Shown in pieces: positions 1 to 10,054 of a stretch of 64,000 nucleotides of DNA. The first letter of the stretch is position 1, and the number at the start of each line of letters is the position of its first letter. The notes under the pieces are model-generated. The model was not told where the DNA came from. It searched no databases and worked only from the letters and a program-made list of their open reading frames with translations. Position numbers and translations under genes: made by a program. This DNA comes from Microthyrium microscopicum (taxonomy: Eukaryota; Ascomycota; Dothideomycetes; Microthyriales; Microthyriaceae), in assembly GCA_010405405.1 (NCBI GenBank), contig MU004234.1, forward strand, positions 664,993 to 728,992, in the 5' to 3' direction.

Positions 1-93
1 TCTCCCCTTTGTGACTGAAGCTTCTTCCGTCTGCCCCTCAACTTCTATCTCCTCTCAACTCCTGGCAATTTGCTGTCACATTAACACGATCAA

Positions 94-2499
94 ATGGCTG
101 GCGGTGAGCTAGAAAAGGGCCCTTTTGTGGCATCGGCATCTGGCAACATGTCTCCAGATTCCGAAGAGGCTCGCAAGAAAGGTGTCGGTGTCGGAGAAGC
201 TGCTGACCTGTACGGCTCTATCGAACAAGCACAGGAATTTGGCTACGTCGAGCGAGGGTAAGTTATCCAAGAGCAGTGGTATACTCCCATCAAATGCAGT
301 GTCTCCCATCAACTGCAGTGTCTCCCATCAATTGCAGTGTCTCTCATCATTCTCCGCGCTCTCCTCTATCTACTAGTGGTTTGGCTGCCATGAAGATGTT
401 CAAATTGTAGTTCTTGATTGAATGCAATGGGAGATATAGCAATCTCTAGTTGAAAAGAGTGATGGAAGCCAGCAGGTACCTTGATGGGAGTTTGCCGCCT
501 GGCCCTTCGACAGCTGCCTAATATGTTGAACCAATGCTAACTTATATAGACTGAAATCTCGACATATTCAATTCATCGCTTTGGGTGGTACCATTGGCAC
601 AGGTCTTTTCCTTGGAATCGGTGGCGCATTCGCCAAAGCAGGCCCTCTCGCAGTACTCCTTGGTTATACCTTCACCGGATGCGCAGTCTACGCCATGATG
701 CAATGTCTTGGTGAAATGGCTACCTGGATGCCTCTTCCTGGTGCTATTCCTCAATACTGCTCTCGCTACGTGGACCCCGCTCTTGGTTTTGCTGTTGGCT
801 GGAATTACTGGTACTCATGTGCAATCACGCTCTGCGCTGAAATATCCGCCGCCTCAGTTGTCATAGGCTACTGGAAAGAAGATCAAAAAGCCCTCGTCGC
901 CGCCTGGATTACAATTATCATCCTGCTAATTATCGCCCTCAATATCTTTGCGGTACGGATATATGGTGAAGCGGAATTCATCTTCGCCTCGATCAAAATC
1001 ATTACCATCGTCGGCTTACTTCTCATGGCTTTTATATTGGATCTTGGTGGCGGACCCAACCATCAGCGTCTCGGATTTCACTACTGGAAGGACCCTGGCC
1101 CGATCAAGCAATACCCTAAGGACGTTGCAGGTAAGATTTTCTAGTTGTCGAACCACGAAGATACTAAGCTCATCGTGTTTCCCGTCAATATCATCATCTA
1201 TGTCTGCCATATGATGCGTTGCCGATCAGATGTCATGAGTCCCATCATACTCGATGGCTTCACAGTGTGCTGTGGTAGTTCATTCTGTATGATGGGAATT
1301 TCATTGGAGAACTTGTTGACTTTGATCATATCTGTTCGTAATGTTATGCTGACAACTTATAGGGCCCACGGGACGCTTCTTAGCAGTATTTTCTACTCTT
1401 GTTCAGGTAAGACTTTCTAGTGTTCAACCCTTTTCTTCATAGTTTTCAAAATACCGCTACTAGTGGTGACTGCCATTGCACGCGATGCCTCCCATTAATG
1501 CGATGGCTTCCATAACGTTTGTTACGATTTCACTACAGATGATCAAAGGGTCTCCCGGAAGCGTTGTGTCGCAGTTTATGATCTCATACTAACCAAATTC
1601 AGGCTGCTTTCTCATATGGAGGTGTAGAAATGGTCGCCATTGCTGCTGGCGAAGCCGAAAACCCGCTCAAGAATATTCCCAAGGCCGTTCGCCGCGTCTT
1701 TTGGCGTATCCTTTTCTTTTACGTGCTTGGATCTTTGGCTGTCGGAGTTCTCGTTTCATCCAACGATCCAGACCTTCTCAGTGATAGACCAGGCGCATAT
1801 GCCTCTCCATGGGTCATTGCGATCAAACGTGCCGGCATTCGAGGTCTCGATCACGTAATCAACGCCGTTATCCTCACGTCAGCAACTTCCTCCGCCAACG
1901 CGTTCTTATACACTGGATCCCGATATCTCTTTGGTGTTGCCCAAAATGGACATGCACCCAAGGTCTTTCTCACGTGCACCAAAGCTGGTATTCCTATTTG
2001 GTGCGTCGCCATTACCGCAATCGTCTCCCTTCTTTCCTATTTGAGCGTCTCCAGTGGCGCCAACAGTGTCTTCCTGTGGTTTCAAAATTTGGTCACGATT
2101 ACTCAACTCTTCACATGGGTATCCATTTGCATTGCCTACCTTCGCTTTCGAGCAGCTCTAGTTGCCCAAAATGTCGATAGGAACCGGCTGGTCTTCAAAT
2201 CGAAGTGGCAACCCTATACCGCCTGGTTCGCACTTGTCTATTTCACCATAATCATCATTTTCAATGGGTTCGTGGTGTTCATAAATGGACATTGGACCGT
2301 CCAGGACTTTCTTATTGCGTACATCAATATTCCCATCTTTGTCATCCTCTACCTCTTTTGGAAGGTTCTTAAGCGTACGCGCTTCGTGCGTGCGGAAGAG
2401 TCGGATATATGGTCTGGGAAGCATGCTGTTGACAATGAGGTATGGCCAGATATCCAACCGCGGAATGTCTGGGAGCGCATTTGGTTCTGGATTGCATGA
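94..2499 (+). CDS. Amino-acid permease (AAT/APC family)
   Basis: Plasma-membrane proton-coupled amino-acid uptake carrier. I place four exons at 94-257, 550-1130, 1363-1406 and 1603-2499, giving 561 aa, the usual size of fungal AAT permeases with 12 membrane spans. The start of the transport domain is clear in exon 2: RGLKSRHIQFIALGGTIGTG, joined across intron 1, is the hallmark first helix. The VEMVAIAAGEAENPLKNIP motif opens exon 4. A hydrophilic N-terminus of about 55 residues precedes helix 1 and a short hydrophilic tail follows helix 12. Phases agree at all three junctions. The substrate cannot be told from sequence; Dip5- or Gap1-like are both possible. Odd: the introns are 292, 232 and 196 bases while nearly all others in the window are 46-67, and they share repeated sequence with each other (see findings). 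Confidence 0.92.
284..340 (+). repeat. Three 19-base tandem repeats in permease intron 1
   Basis: Three consecutive copies (284-302, 303-321, 322-340) of CTCCCATCAnNTGCAGTGT lie inside intron 1. They differ at essentially one position (A, C or T), and a partial fourth copy follows at 341. The unit resembles the arm of the inverted-repeat element at 2631-2800, so this looks like local amplification of one arm of that element. Confidence 0.85.
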
Positions 2500-2630
2500 T
2501 GGGGTTGCGACTCTTATGTTTTGTTCCTCGTGCTGATTTATGTACTCTTAATGCTGTTCACAAGCCTACGAAGGACCCTCTCTGAATGAAACACTATTTC
2601 TTCTCTTTCAATCGCATGACAAAATAAGTA

Positions 2631-2800
2631 GCATTCTCCCATCAGCTTCGCTGGCTCCCACACAATACGCTCTGGTATCGAGTACTTTATATACCATAGA
2701 GGGCGTTTAGATTCAGATATTTTATCGCATGCGATGGAAAATATAATACTTCTTAATCGAAAGCCTTCGTGGGAGCCAGCGAAGTTGATGGGAGAACGCC
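2631..2800. mobile_element. MITE-like inverted-repeat element
   Basis: Two 31-base arms, 2631-2661 and 2769-2799, are inverted copies of each other with 29 of 31 positions matching. They enclose about 107 bases with further nested palindromes: one around GGTAT/ATACC near 2673-2700 and one around ATCGCATGCGAT near 2724-2735. There is no coding capacity. No clear target-site duplication is visible beyond a possible TA. The arm consensus TCCCATCA-n-CGCTGGCTCCCA recurs in permease introns 2 and 3, and the opposite arm recurs in intron 1. It could be a non-autonomous DNA transposon or an introner-like element. A plain transcription terminator is unlikely because of its length and the intron copies. 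Confidence 0.6.
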
Positions 2801-3120
2801 AATTATGTTGTCCTGCGGTTGATTGCGTTGGCATCAGAAAATGCTTGCTTGGAACCATGGCATAACGTGGTTTTCAAGACTGTATCAATATTTCTCACCA
2901 CGATAATCTTTCAGGACAGGTAAGGTCACAAACGAAAACGATTCGCTCTTCGAGACGATGCTCAACTAACGCGGGCTTAACCAGAACCCATTCCAGTCAT
3001 CATCGTCGAAACATCATCAAAGAGCCGTTATCAGGGACCGCTGTTCATTGGCCTTCAAAAACAACCATCTTCAAATACAATCACTTTCCCAAGCGACCAT
3101 CATCCAATGTAAACACCATC

Positions 3121-3504
3121 ATCAAATTTATAAAGATCTCCACCCTCACACCCTTCACAGCCTTCCTCTCCTCTCTCGTCCTCGCGCGGCCTAGATGGCA
3201 CTGCACACGACAATTAGACAGCTCTCGCCCCCATCTTTGGCAGCGAGACCCGCACATCACTGTCTATCGCTACGCTATCGTCGTAAATGAAGGTTCGGCT
3301 CTCGAAGGTCTAACTTATATTGGCGACCGTCAGGGATGCAGTGTTCTGGAGCATCTGCAGCGCGACACGACCGCCGAGTATGGAGCTATGCGAAAGTGCT
3401 GCGTGTCGCAACAGCGATGCTTTGCTAATGGAAGCAAGAGTGGTGATGAGAGCAATGAGTGTGAGCCTATGCAGTTTAAGGACCGTTTGGCGGATTTGAG
3501 CTAA
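3121..3504 (+). pseudogene. Degraded-looking small secreted cysteine-rich paralogue
   Basis: The open frame ending in TAA at 3502-3504 codes for a protein clearly related to the product of the gene at 4810-5217. Both carry an HCT motif, a W-x-RDP motif, a Y-x-G-x-x-x-GC segment and a CCV motif followed by ANG. The first ~20 residues are hydrophobic like a signal peptide. I could not find a complete open reading frame for it, so I treat it as a probably broken member of the local family; an unrecognised upstream exon is the alternative. Confidence 0.5.
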
Positions 3505-4203
3505 TTAGAGGGCCTGACTGCGAGGAGGCATTAGGGGTGAGTGAGCGGTGAGATTTTGGAACGCTTTAGCGTGTAGATTGCTCTGGTATGGCACAGAAGA
3601 GATTTGGGGTATAGAGGGCGTAGCAACGGCGCAGGTGGGACAGCAATGTGGAAGTGATAGCAGAGTATGGCCGGGCGGGCCGGGCATCAGGTAGCGGAGA
3701 GCCATGATATTAGCTCACATATATAGTCACATCCATTCTATGAACATCAAAGTACGGCCATTACGTGGACGATGGATGTTTGGGCCATTATCGCAGGTTT
3801 GCTATCGTTTATCCGTAGATCCGGTTTCGTGTGGTCACTGGATGGATCTCCCACCAGCAGTGAGCACCGAGTCATAGATACTTAGTTTGTACAACCACCT
3901 GCTTAACTTGAATACTTTGTTCCAGTTGTACTACGATATGAACACTTGGAAGTCTGATATGTCGTGAAACGGTCATTTGAATGTCACTTCACTGCGCTGC
4001 CCTTCAATACTCTTCAGTGTTCTCGCCAAACAGTAAATACCATCACATGAGAACAGACCAAAATTTATAGGGAAACTGTGGGAATTGAATCAACATCGAC
4101 CTTTTAAGTTTACAACAACGATATAAAACTGCCTTCAACCTCCTCTTTGTACCCAAGCAAAGCACCCAAACCATGTCTATGTATCGCCCATGACCCTCAC
4201 AGC
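3505..4203. other. Intergenic, no gene seen
   Basis: Only short out-of-context open frames occur here. It separates the degraded plus-strand paralogue from three minus-strand members of the same family. Confidence 0.6.
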
Positions 4204-4569
4204 CTAAGTTCCTGGCACGGTATACTTAATATGGAATATTTCATCAGTCCAGTCTCCGCTAATTTTGATGCAACAGCCTCTGAGTTTGTGACGCCTGCCA
4301 AAGTCCTTCTCGATGCCGTAATATTCGTGCGTAATGCAACCCGCATCCTCAGGGCGATAGTATATGCCTTTACGGCCGTAAGAGGGATCGGACATGATTT
4401 GGTCGCAGCAGCGTTTTGAGGCCACGAGGTCCTTTGTGTAGATGTGTCCGGGAGGAGCATTTTTGACGCCTATGGTGCAGTGTGTGGTGAGATAAGGCAG
4501 CATCATATCCCAAGCACTGGCGAGGAGTGGGCAGAGGAGGGCCGTAGTGACGAGGATGAGGTGCTTCAT
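4204..4569 (-). CDS. Small secreted cysteine-rich protein
   Basis: Intronless 121-aa protein. Residues 1-19 (MKHLILVTTALLCPLLASA) form a classic signal peptide. The mature part has six cysteines arranged C-x22-CC-x22-C-(about 20)-CC, so three disulfides are likely after secretion. The same C/CC/C/CC order is found in the neighbours at 4810-5217 and 5991-6638. The bases just before its ATG (CATCGTCAAAACC) nearly match those before the ATG of the gene at 4810-5217, supporting both the start choice and origin by duplication. I do not recognise the family. Size, secretion and cysteines are effector-like, but no function can be assigned. Confidence 0.75.
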   Translation of the reverse strand: MKHLILVTTALLCPLLASAWDMMLPYLTTHCTIGVKNAPPGHIYTKDLVASKRCCDQIMSDPSYGRKGIYYRPEDAGCITHEYYGIEKDFGRRHKLRGCCIKISGDWTDEIFHIKYTVPGT

Positions 4570-4809
4570 GGTTTTGACGATGGTGACCGGAAGAGTATGT
4601 GTGTTTTTATGTATTTGTGTATTGCGGGGTTTTGTTGATTTTGGTAGTTTGTATCTTTGTCAAAGACGAGGGGTGTATTTGTATGCGTAGCAGGACCGAA
4701 AAGACACGTATGTGGTGAGAGAGAATGGTAGGTTGTTTGAATAGTCCCAATCTTTACCAAGCCAAGCTGATCCCGCTTCCCATAACGGACCAACGGTAGG
4801 TATAATTGA

Positions 4810-5217
4810 TCAGATCCCTTGGTACTTAATCGCCACTACATGAGCGACATTCTCAGGCAAAGAATCCATGGCTGGGTAATTGTTGTACATGTCGCGCTCC
4901 AGAGTACCATTCGCAAAATCCCGACCTTGTTCCACGCAGCAATCTTTCATGATTTTGTACCTGCCTGATTTATCGAGTTGTTCTTCCTGGAAATTGCAGC
5001 CTCGAACCTCTCCACTGTAGACTAAGCCTGTGGAAGATGCTTTATCGCAGCAATAGGATGTGGTGATGGGGTCTCTTCGCCATGCGTGTCCACGGGAGGC
5101 CCACACGTTGTGGACCAATTTTGTGCAGTGCATGCCATTATGAGCCGACGTAAGAGCGGTAGTAGTGGTGACGAGCAGAGAGAGGAGAGCTAGGATAGCT
5201 AGCAGTGTGGTCTTCAT
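4810..5217 (-). CDS. Small secreted cysteine-rich protein
   Basis: 135 aa when started at the ATG at 5217; the open frame extends further upstream. I chose this start because it puts a signal peptide (MKTTLLAILALLSLLVTTTT) at the N-terminus and because the preceding bases match those before its neighbour's ATG. Mature cysteines follow C-x24-CC-x16-C-(about 20)-CC. It is the closest relative of the degraded frame at 3121-3504 (shared W-x-RDP, GC and CCV...ANG blocks). The function is unknown; its properties suit a secreted apoplastic or antimicrobial type of protein, but this is inference only. Confidence 0.75.
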   Translation of the reverse strand: MKTTLLAILALLSLLVTTTTALTSAHNGMHCTKLVHNVWASRGHAWRRDPITTSYCCDKASSTGLVYSGEVRGCNFQEEQLDKSGRYKIMKDCCVEQGRDFANGTLERDMYNNYPAMDSLPENVAHVVAIKYQGI

Positions 5218-5990
5218 GGTTTTGGTCGATGGTTGTGTTTGATAGTGACGTCTAACGATGATATCTGATACTGGTAGATGACAGTTGAGGTCCGGATCGG
5301 TCATTGTATTGTTCAATTTGTTCTCTTGCGCATTATATTCGAAAGGGAACGGAAGTTCTTATAGACACGGCGCAACCATTCATGGCTGGAAAGATTGGTA
5401 CTGTTGTTCAACCACGGTTTAGAATGTTCTACAATACCAAGGCCAGACTCATGCCTTCTCCCTCTAAAGGTTTTTCAACATATCACTACAGCTTTATGTC
5501 GACAACATTAAGGTCTGCCAGTCCGCAACTCTTGAACTTGGCTCATCTCTGAGGCCTCGACCAGCTCTTCGCAACACTTAACCTAGGAATTCTTTTGTGG
5601 AAAGCTTCATTTATCGTCGAAGTGGACATGAAGGCCTAGTATTAGATTGTACCGCATAAAGTTTTGCAAAAGTTCTTGACTAGAAGGTCTGTTTGAAGAT
5701 GTCAAATGACATTATATACATAATCAATGTAATTTTCGTTGATTAGTTTTTTTGTCTCGTTGGCTAGTGCTTCCCTTTTAGTGCCTTCTAATAAAGTCGG
5801 CAGGCATCAGACAGCAGACGCGATTATGTTCATGTAGTGAAAAAATGAAAGTATTGCTAAAGCACCCCAAGCCATTTCCAACACCATGCTGCGTAATATC
5901 GACAAATCCATTCTCCTTCTTCAAAGTTACATGTGAAAAGAGAATTTCTCCTCACCAACTGCTCTTCCTCGCATTCCTTGCAGCATTGAC
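5218..5990. other. Intergenic, no gene seen
   Basis: Spacer between two secreted-protein genes on the minus strand. A short plus-strand open frame at 5304-5552 has no signal peptide or family features and is not believed. Confidence 0.6.
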
Positions 5991-6638
5991 TCAAGCAGTA
6001 CCATAGTTCACATTATAACGGTTGTATGATGTGAGTACTTGTGTACCTAATTTTTGCACAATACTGTAATCCAGCTTATGTGCCTTGCAGCAGTTCGCCA
6101 TGTGTTCGAAACTGTACGTTTTGTCCCCTCTGGAGCTCTCCGGTCTTTGACCATATACCATGTTATTCTCTGCTGGTTTAGTCTTGTTGCCAGCGCATCC
6201 CAGTCCTTCAGGCTGAAATACCAGGCCCGGCTGCGCGAGACAGCACTGCTCAGTCGTGGAATTGACGGCGTTGGCCCGAATTTTGCCCGACCACGGGGCG
6301 CCGGCGGTTATGCAGTTGATACCTATATTCTTTCTCCACATCAAAACCCATGGATTGGATACTTTATATCGTGTGTGTCCTGCGCGCTCCCTTTCACGCT
6401 TTGCTTCATGTTCGTATGCATTCGCGACCGCGGATCCTGTGACGTGAATGGCTGCTCCTGCGACTGAGCCGCCTATGATGCCTATGATCCCAAGGATGAG
6501 AGGAAGTATTTTAGTACCCCTTTTTTCGTGGGATACGGCAGTCTCGCTGCTGCTTTTCTCGGACGGAACTGGAGCAGCGCTGCTCAGTAGAAAAGATAGC
6601 GAGCCTAGGAGAAGCACGATACTAGTCGATGGCTTCAT
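5991..6638 (-). CDS. Secreted pre-pro-protein: glycine-zipper segment plus cysteine-rich domain
   Basis: 215 aa, intronless. Residues 1-21 are a signal peptide. A short acidic/serine propeptide ends in a dibasic Kex2-type site (EKR) near residue 40. A hydrophobic glycine-rich stretch follows at about 44-70 (ILGIIGIIGGSVAGAAIHV), resembling a membrane-associating glycine-zipper helix. A highly charged linker (EAKRERERAGH) leads into a C-terminal domain with C-x22-CC-x14-C-(about 32)-CC, the same order as the two neighbouring genes. The family is unrecognised. It is the longest and most elaborate member of the cluster and appears intact. Its role is unknown. Confidence 0.72.
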   Translation of the reverse strand: MKPSTSIVLLLGSLSFLLSSAAPVPSEKSSSETAVSHEKRGTKILPLILGIIGIIGGSVAGAAIHVTGSAVANAYEHEAKRERERAGHTRYKVSNPWVLMWRKNIGINCITAGAPWSGKIRANAVNSTTEQCCLAQPGLVFQPEGLGCAGNKTKPAENNMVYGQRPESSRGDKTYSFEHMANCCKAHKLDYSIVQKLGTQVLTSYNRYNVNYGTA

Positions 6639-7458
6639 GTGGGTGGAGTCGGACTGCTGGACTTGGAGCTAGCAGGTTAAGTTTGGAAATTTGAGAGTTT
6701 GAGGATTTGGGATTTCGACGATGTGAAGTTTGGAGATTTGGGTTTCTGAGGACTGTGGATTTGAAATTAAGAAAATGGTTTCCAGCGTGTAGTGGTGCGG
6801 TTGTACAGTGCGGCGGTGTCTTGGTCACTTATAGTCTTCGTGAGTAAAAAGATCTTTCTGCACACAGAAAAAGTTCAAGTTTGGTAAAGTATATATGTTT
6901 AGGAAGATATCCCTTAGCGTACCAGTTCATATATTGCCCCTCCTAGGAACCGAAGATCAGAAATCAATACACTATCGAAACCTCAACCATAGCACTTTTG
7001 AGAGTTGATTCTAGTGTTTCTTTGCTCGTACCTATCAAAGTCAATCTTTACCTCAGTCTTGGACCACGGACTGATGGTCCGGCTGGCCTAGTGCACGCTT
7101 GGAACGTCTAAAGAGGTATGTTAAGGTTCTATTGCGCTTGACAGGCTGGTTTGGTGAGTGCCACCAGAATTTGTAGATCGTGATGGTCTTTTGGTGAAAG
7201 AATGGAGAAAACATCATTTTTGAGGCTTCATTCTTCAACAATGATCTAGATGCTCTTATGGCAGGCATAGAAGACGGCGTCCATCAGCTCCAATGCTGGA
7301 CAAGGCTGAAGATATAAGGCTGACGATTGGACAGCCAATCAACAGCCAGCGGAAATCAGCCCGATATTTCTAAAATCCGAACCTAAATTTTTTATTTCAC
7401 CATCTTCAACTCTAACATCACAAACCAAACCCGCAAATTCCACACATCACATCTCACC
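6639..7458. other. Intergenic, no gene seen
   Basis: Divergent promoter region between the secreted protein at 5991-6638 and NOP16. It contains a simple run of related words (GATTTGGGATTT and similar, about 6690-6760). No coding signal is recognised. Confidence 0.55.
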
Positions 7459-8191
7459 ATGGGTCGCGAACTTCAAAAGAGAAAACGCCGTTCTGGCGCA
7501 CAACCCGTCCGTCGACCCCCAAAGAATGACAAGAAAATCCTCAACAATCCCTACATCCGCGATAACTGGTAACTTAGCCTTCTCATGCACTCACACCCTA
7601 CTATTCAATGCTAATTGTTGCGCGCCACACAGGAACAAGAAAGAAACACTCACGCAAAACTACCGCCGTCTAGGCCTCGTCGCCCAACTCAACAAACGCG
7701 CCGGCGGAACTCACAAACCTACCGCCCTTGCCGACACTCCCCTGCCTACCAATCCCTTCGCCATTCTGCCCGGCACCACCTACTCCACCACGCGTATCGA
7801 AGAAGTGGCGCTTGAACGCGATGAAGCCGGCAATATAATCGTCGCTGATACCCCCGCGAATCCACTAAACGACCAGCTCAACGAGCTGGAAGAGGATGAA
7901 GAGAATTGGATTACGCCGATGGGCCACGTCGGTACTCAGACAAAGGGCGTGGCGCGAACGAGTGTGACGGAGGCATTAGAGCAGATGGCGCGAGAAGGGC
8001 GGCGGAAGAGGCCAAGGCATCAGAGTGAGAGGGAGGAGGAGTGGGTGGGCAAGTTGGTGGAGAAGTATGGGGAGGATTATGCGGGGATGTTTCGTGATAG
8101 AAAGCTGAATGTTATGCAGCAGAGCCAAGGGGATTTGAAGAAGAGGGTGAAGAAATGGTTGGTGAGACGGGAGATGGAGGAGAGTGATTGA
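7459..8191 (+). CDS. NOP16: Ribosome biogenesis protein Nop16
   Basis: Nucleolar protein of 60S pre-ribosome assembly. Two exons, 7459-7568 and 7633-8191, encode 222 aa, as expected for fungal Nop16. The N-terminus MGRELQKRKRRSG and the block NPYIRDNWNKKETLTQNYRR, created across the intron, are the family signature; LGLVAQLNKRAGG follows. The middle is acidic (ELEEDEENW) and the C-terminus is basic and helical, ending near KKWLVRREMEESD. The 64-base intron starts GTAACT and ends CACAG. It is a typical housekeeping gene with no oddities. Confidence 0.93.
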
Positions 8192-8368
8192 TCTGGTTTG
8201 CACGCTGGGGATACGATGAATATGAGGATTATGCTTTGTACTTCTTTCTTAAGTGTGCAGCTTCTCACGGGTCTACGCTGAGCATTTTCAAGCGGTCAAT
8301 ATTGCATTGACAAGTGACAATGCTATCTTTGGTTCTACGCGGTCCATACTTGACGGATCAGAGAATAG

Positions 8369-8455
8369 ATCCGAGCTGAAAGTCGACCTGACTGATACTG
8401 ATGGACTTGAATCCGAGTCGAAAGTCGACCTGACTGAGACCGATGAATTACTCGA
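8369..8455 (+). repeat. Tandem duplication of a ~43-base unit
   Basis: Copy 1 at 8369-8410 and copy 2 at 8411-8455 share ATCCGAG..GAAAGTCGACC and the following GACTGA block. If translated in the open frame they give two copies of a short acidic KVDLT-x-TD repeat. Whether the frame is expressed is unknown. Confidence 0.7.
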
Positions 8456-8925
8456 AGGTGCGCCATACGAAGCACATGCAGGACGATTTGTGTTTGGACA
8501 GACGGTTGCCTAAGGTATGGGCATCATGAAGAACTATAGTCGTGTAATGTTATGAAGATGACGAGTATACATATATCTTTCAACTTCATGAGTTTATGAA
8601 AGGAGTGAGACACAACTCAATGTCATCGGAACTTGCCGGGCAACCCCACCTTCGCAACATTGAAATTTGTACACAATCATCTCGTCATTCATTAAGTTTG
8701 TATCACTCGATTTTTCCAAAAGAATTTGAGGCAGAATTGACCTTGGATTATCAAGCTGACTCAAACGTAACATTTTATTATTCCAGATAAACCACTACAA
8801 CGTGTGTCTATACAGCATTTTACTGGTCAAACTGATAACCTTTATGCTGTTTAGGAGCAAGCACGTCTTGGTGGGGCAACCAGCAAAAAGTAAACACCAA
8901 GAACCCTCCCAAACTCTAACCACCA

Positions 8926-9184
8926 ACCTTCCTCCAGAAATCATCGTACGGTGCCTCGCATGAGACTCTCGCGACCCTCCCTGTATGGGTGCCAACTTAC
9001 TGATCCTAGCTGCAGATCATTCCTTTGAAACATCGGCAGCGAAGCCTGGCAAAGAGAGGCTGATAGCCATTCTTGGATGCTCCAGATTTAGTGCCACCAA
9101 CAATCTCCAAAGGTCTGGAACCTAGAAACCTGGCAGAGGCGGTATCGCGTGGATGAGATCGATGATCGCATCATGGACACTTGA
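8926..9184 (+). pseudogene. Possible decayed F-box gene fragment
   Basis: One frame reads LPPEIIVRCLA, close to the start of an F-box. Another frame further on reads NIGSEAWQREA, also F-box-like, and a third reads WQRRYRVDEIDDRIMDT before a stop. The pieces lie in different frames separated by stops, so no intact gene exists here. The identification rests on short motifs and is weak. Confidence 0.25.
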
Positions 9185-10054
9185 ATCTCATGGAGTTTGT
9201 TCCGTAAGTGGACCCTGACGGGAAGCTTGAACGCATATTGCATCTTGATTTGGACAGACAACCGATCATAACATGTTCAGAGATACACATCAGACCCTAC
9301 CAAGCCGCGGCGTCGTTTAAGAATGCATGAGAAGCGTGTAAAGAACGCTTGGAGGGGTGCATTCGCAGCTTTCGGGCCCGGACTTGTGCATTGGTCCATG
9401 TCTTCAACACCAAGAACATCCCAGGATATCACTTGCCGCATCGCCCCAAACTCGATTAACCAACTCTCGACATAACCATGAATCATCGAAACCAGCTTCC
9501 CGCGCTGCTATCTCGCCCGATTACCAATAGAAGCCCCTCTCCATGCTTCCGTCGGCCTTCTAATTAACCCCGCTAACCCAGGGTCCCGGGAACCGTGGGC
9601 GAGGCTGCGCTGATTTTGTCCTCTATCCGCACCTTTCCAGGCTATCCTGTTGACCGCCTTGGAAGTTAAACCACCAAAGCTAGAAAAATAAAGGTTGACA
9701 GCACGCGGCAACCGGTTCCACCCGCACGCAGGCCTAAAGCCGCGGCGGGTCCAAACAAGCTCTCCCTGTCGTTGCATCTGCCTTCCATCGCTTCAGCTCC
9801 CCTGTCCGTTGCGTGCTCCTAGCCTCCTACCATGGTGGGTACAACAAATTCACCAATTGCCATTTCCGGCCTATTCATTTTCGTCAATTAGTATATATAC
9901 TTCACTCTGCCGCCTCGTGCTCGGCAAGGTTTCTAATGTAACTCCCAGACCCTTGTCACTCCGCCAGTCATTCTGGTATCGCGCCATCTTTATATCGCCA
10001 CAAGCAACAATCTCGATATATACAACAAACGAACATTTCTATTTCCTGCCCATC

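Larger units (their letters stand above)
8192..10054. other. Intergenic with gene relics
   Basis: No intact gene is recognised. A small open frame at 8253-8513 contains an internal duplication (8369-8455). A segment at 8926-9184 looks like a decayed F-box gene. The last 250 bases are pyrimidine-rich and probably form the promoter and 5' UTR of the SIS-domain gene. Confidence 0.5.

Noticed and set aside
2631-2800. Long hairpin as a permease transcription terminator
   Set aside because: Eukaryotic genes do not use such hairpins, it lies 130 bases past the stop, and its arms recur inside introns.
5304-5552. Plus-strand open frame of 82 codons
   Set aside because: No signal peptide, no cysteine pattern and no family resemblance; it overlaps the leader of the gene on the other strand.
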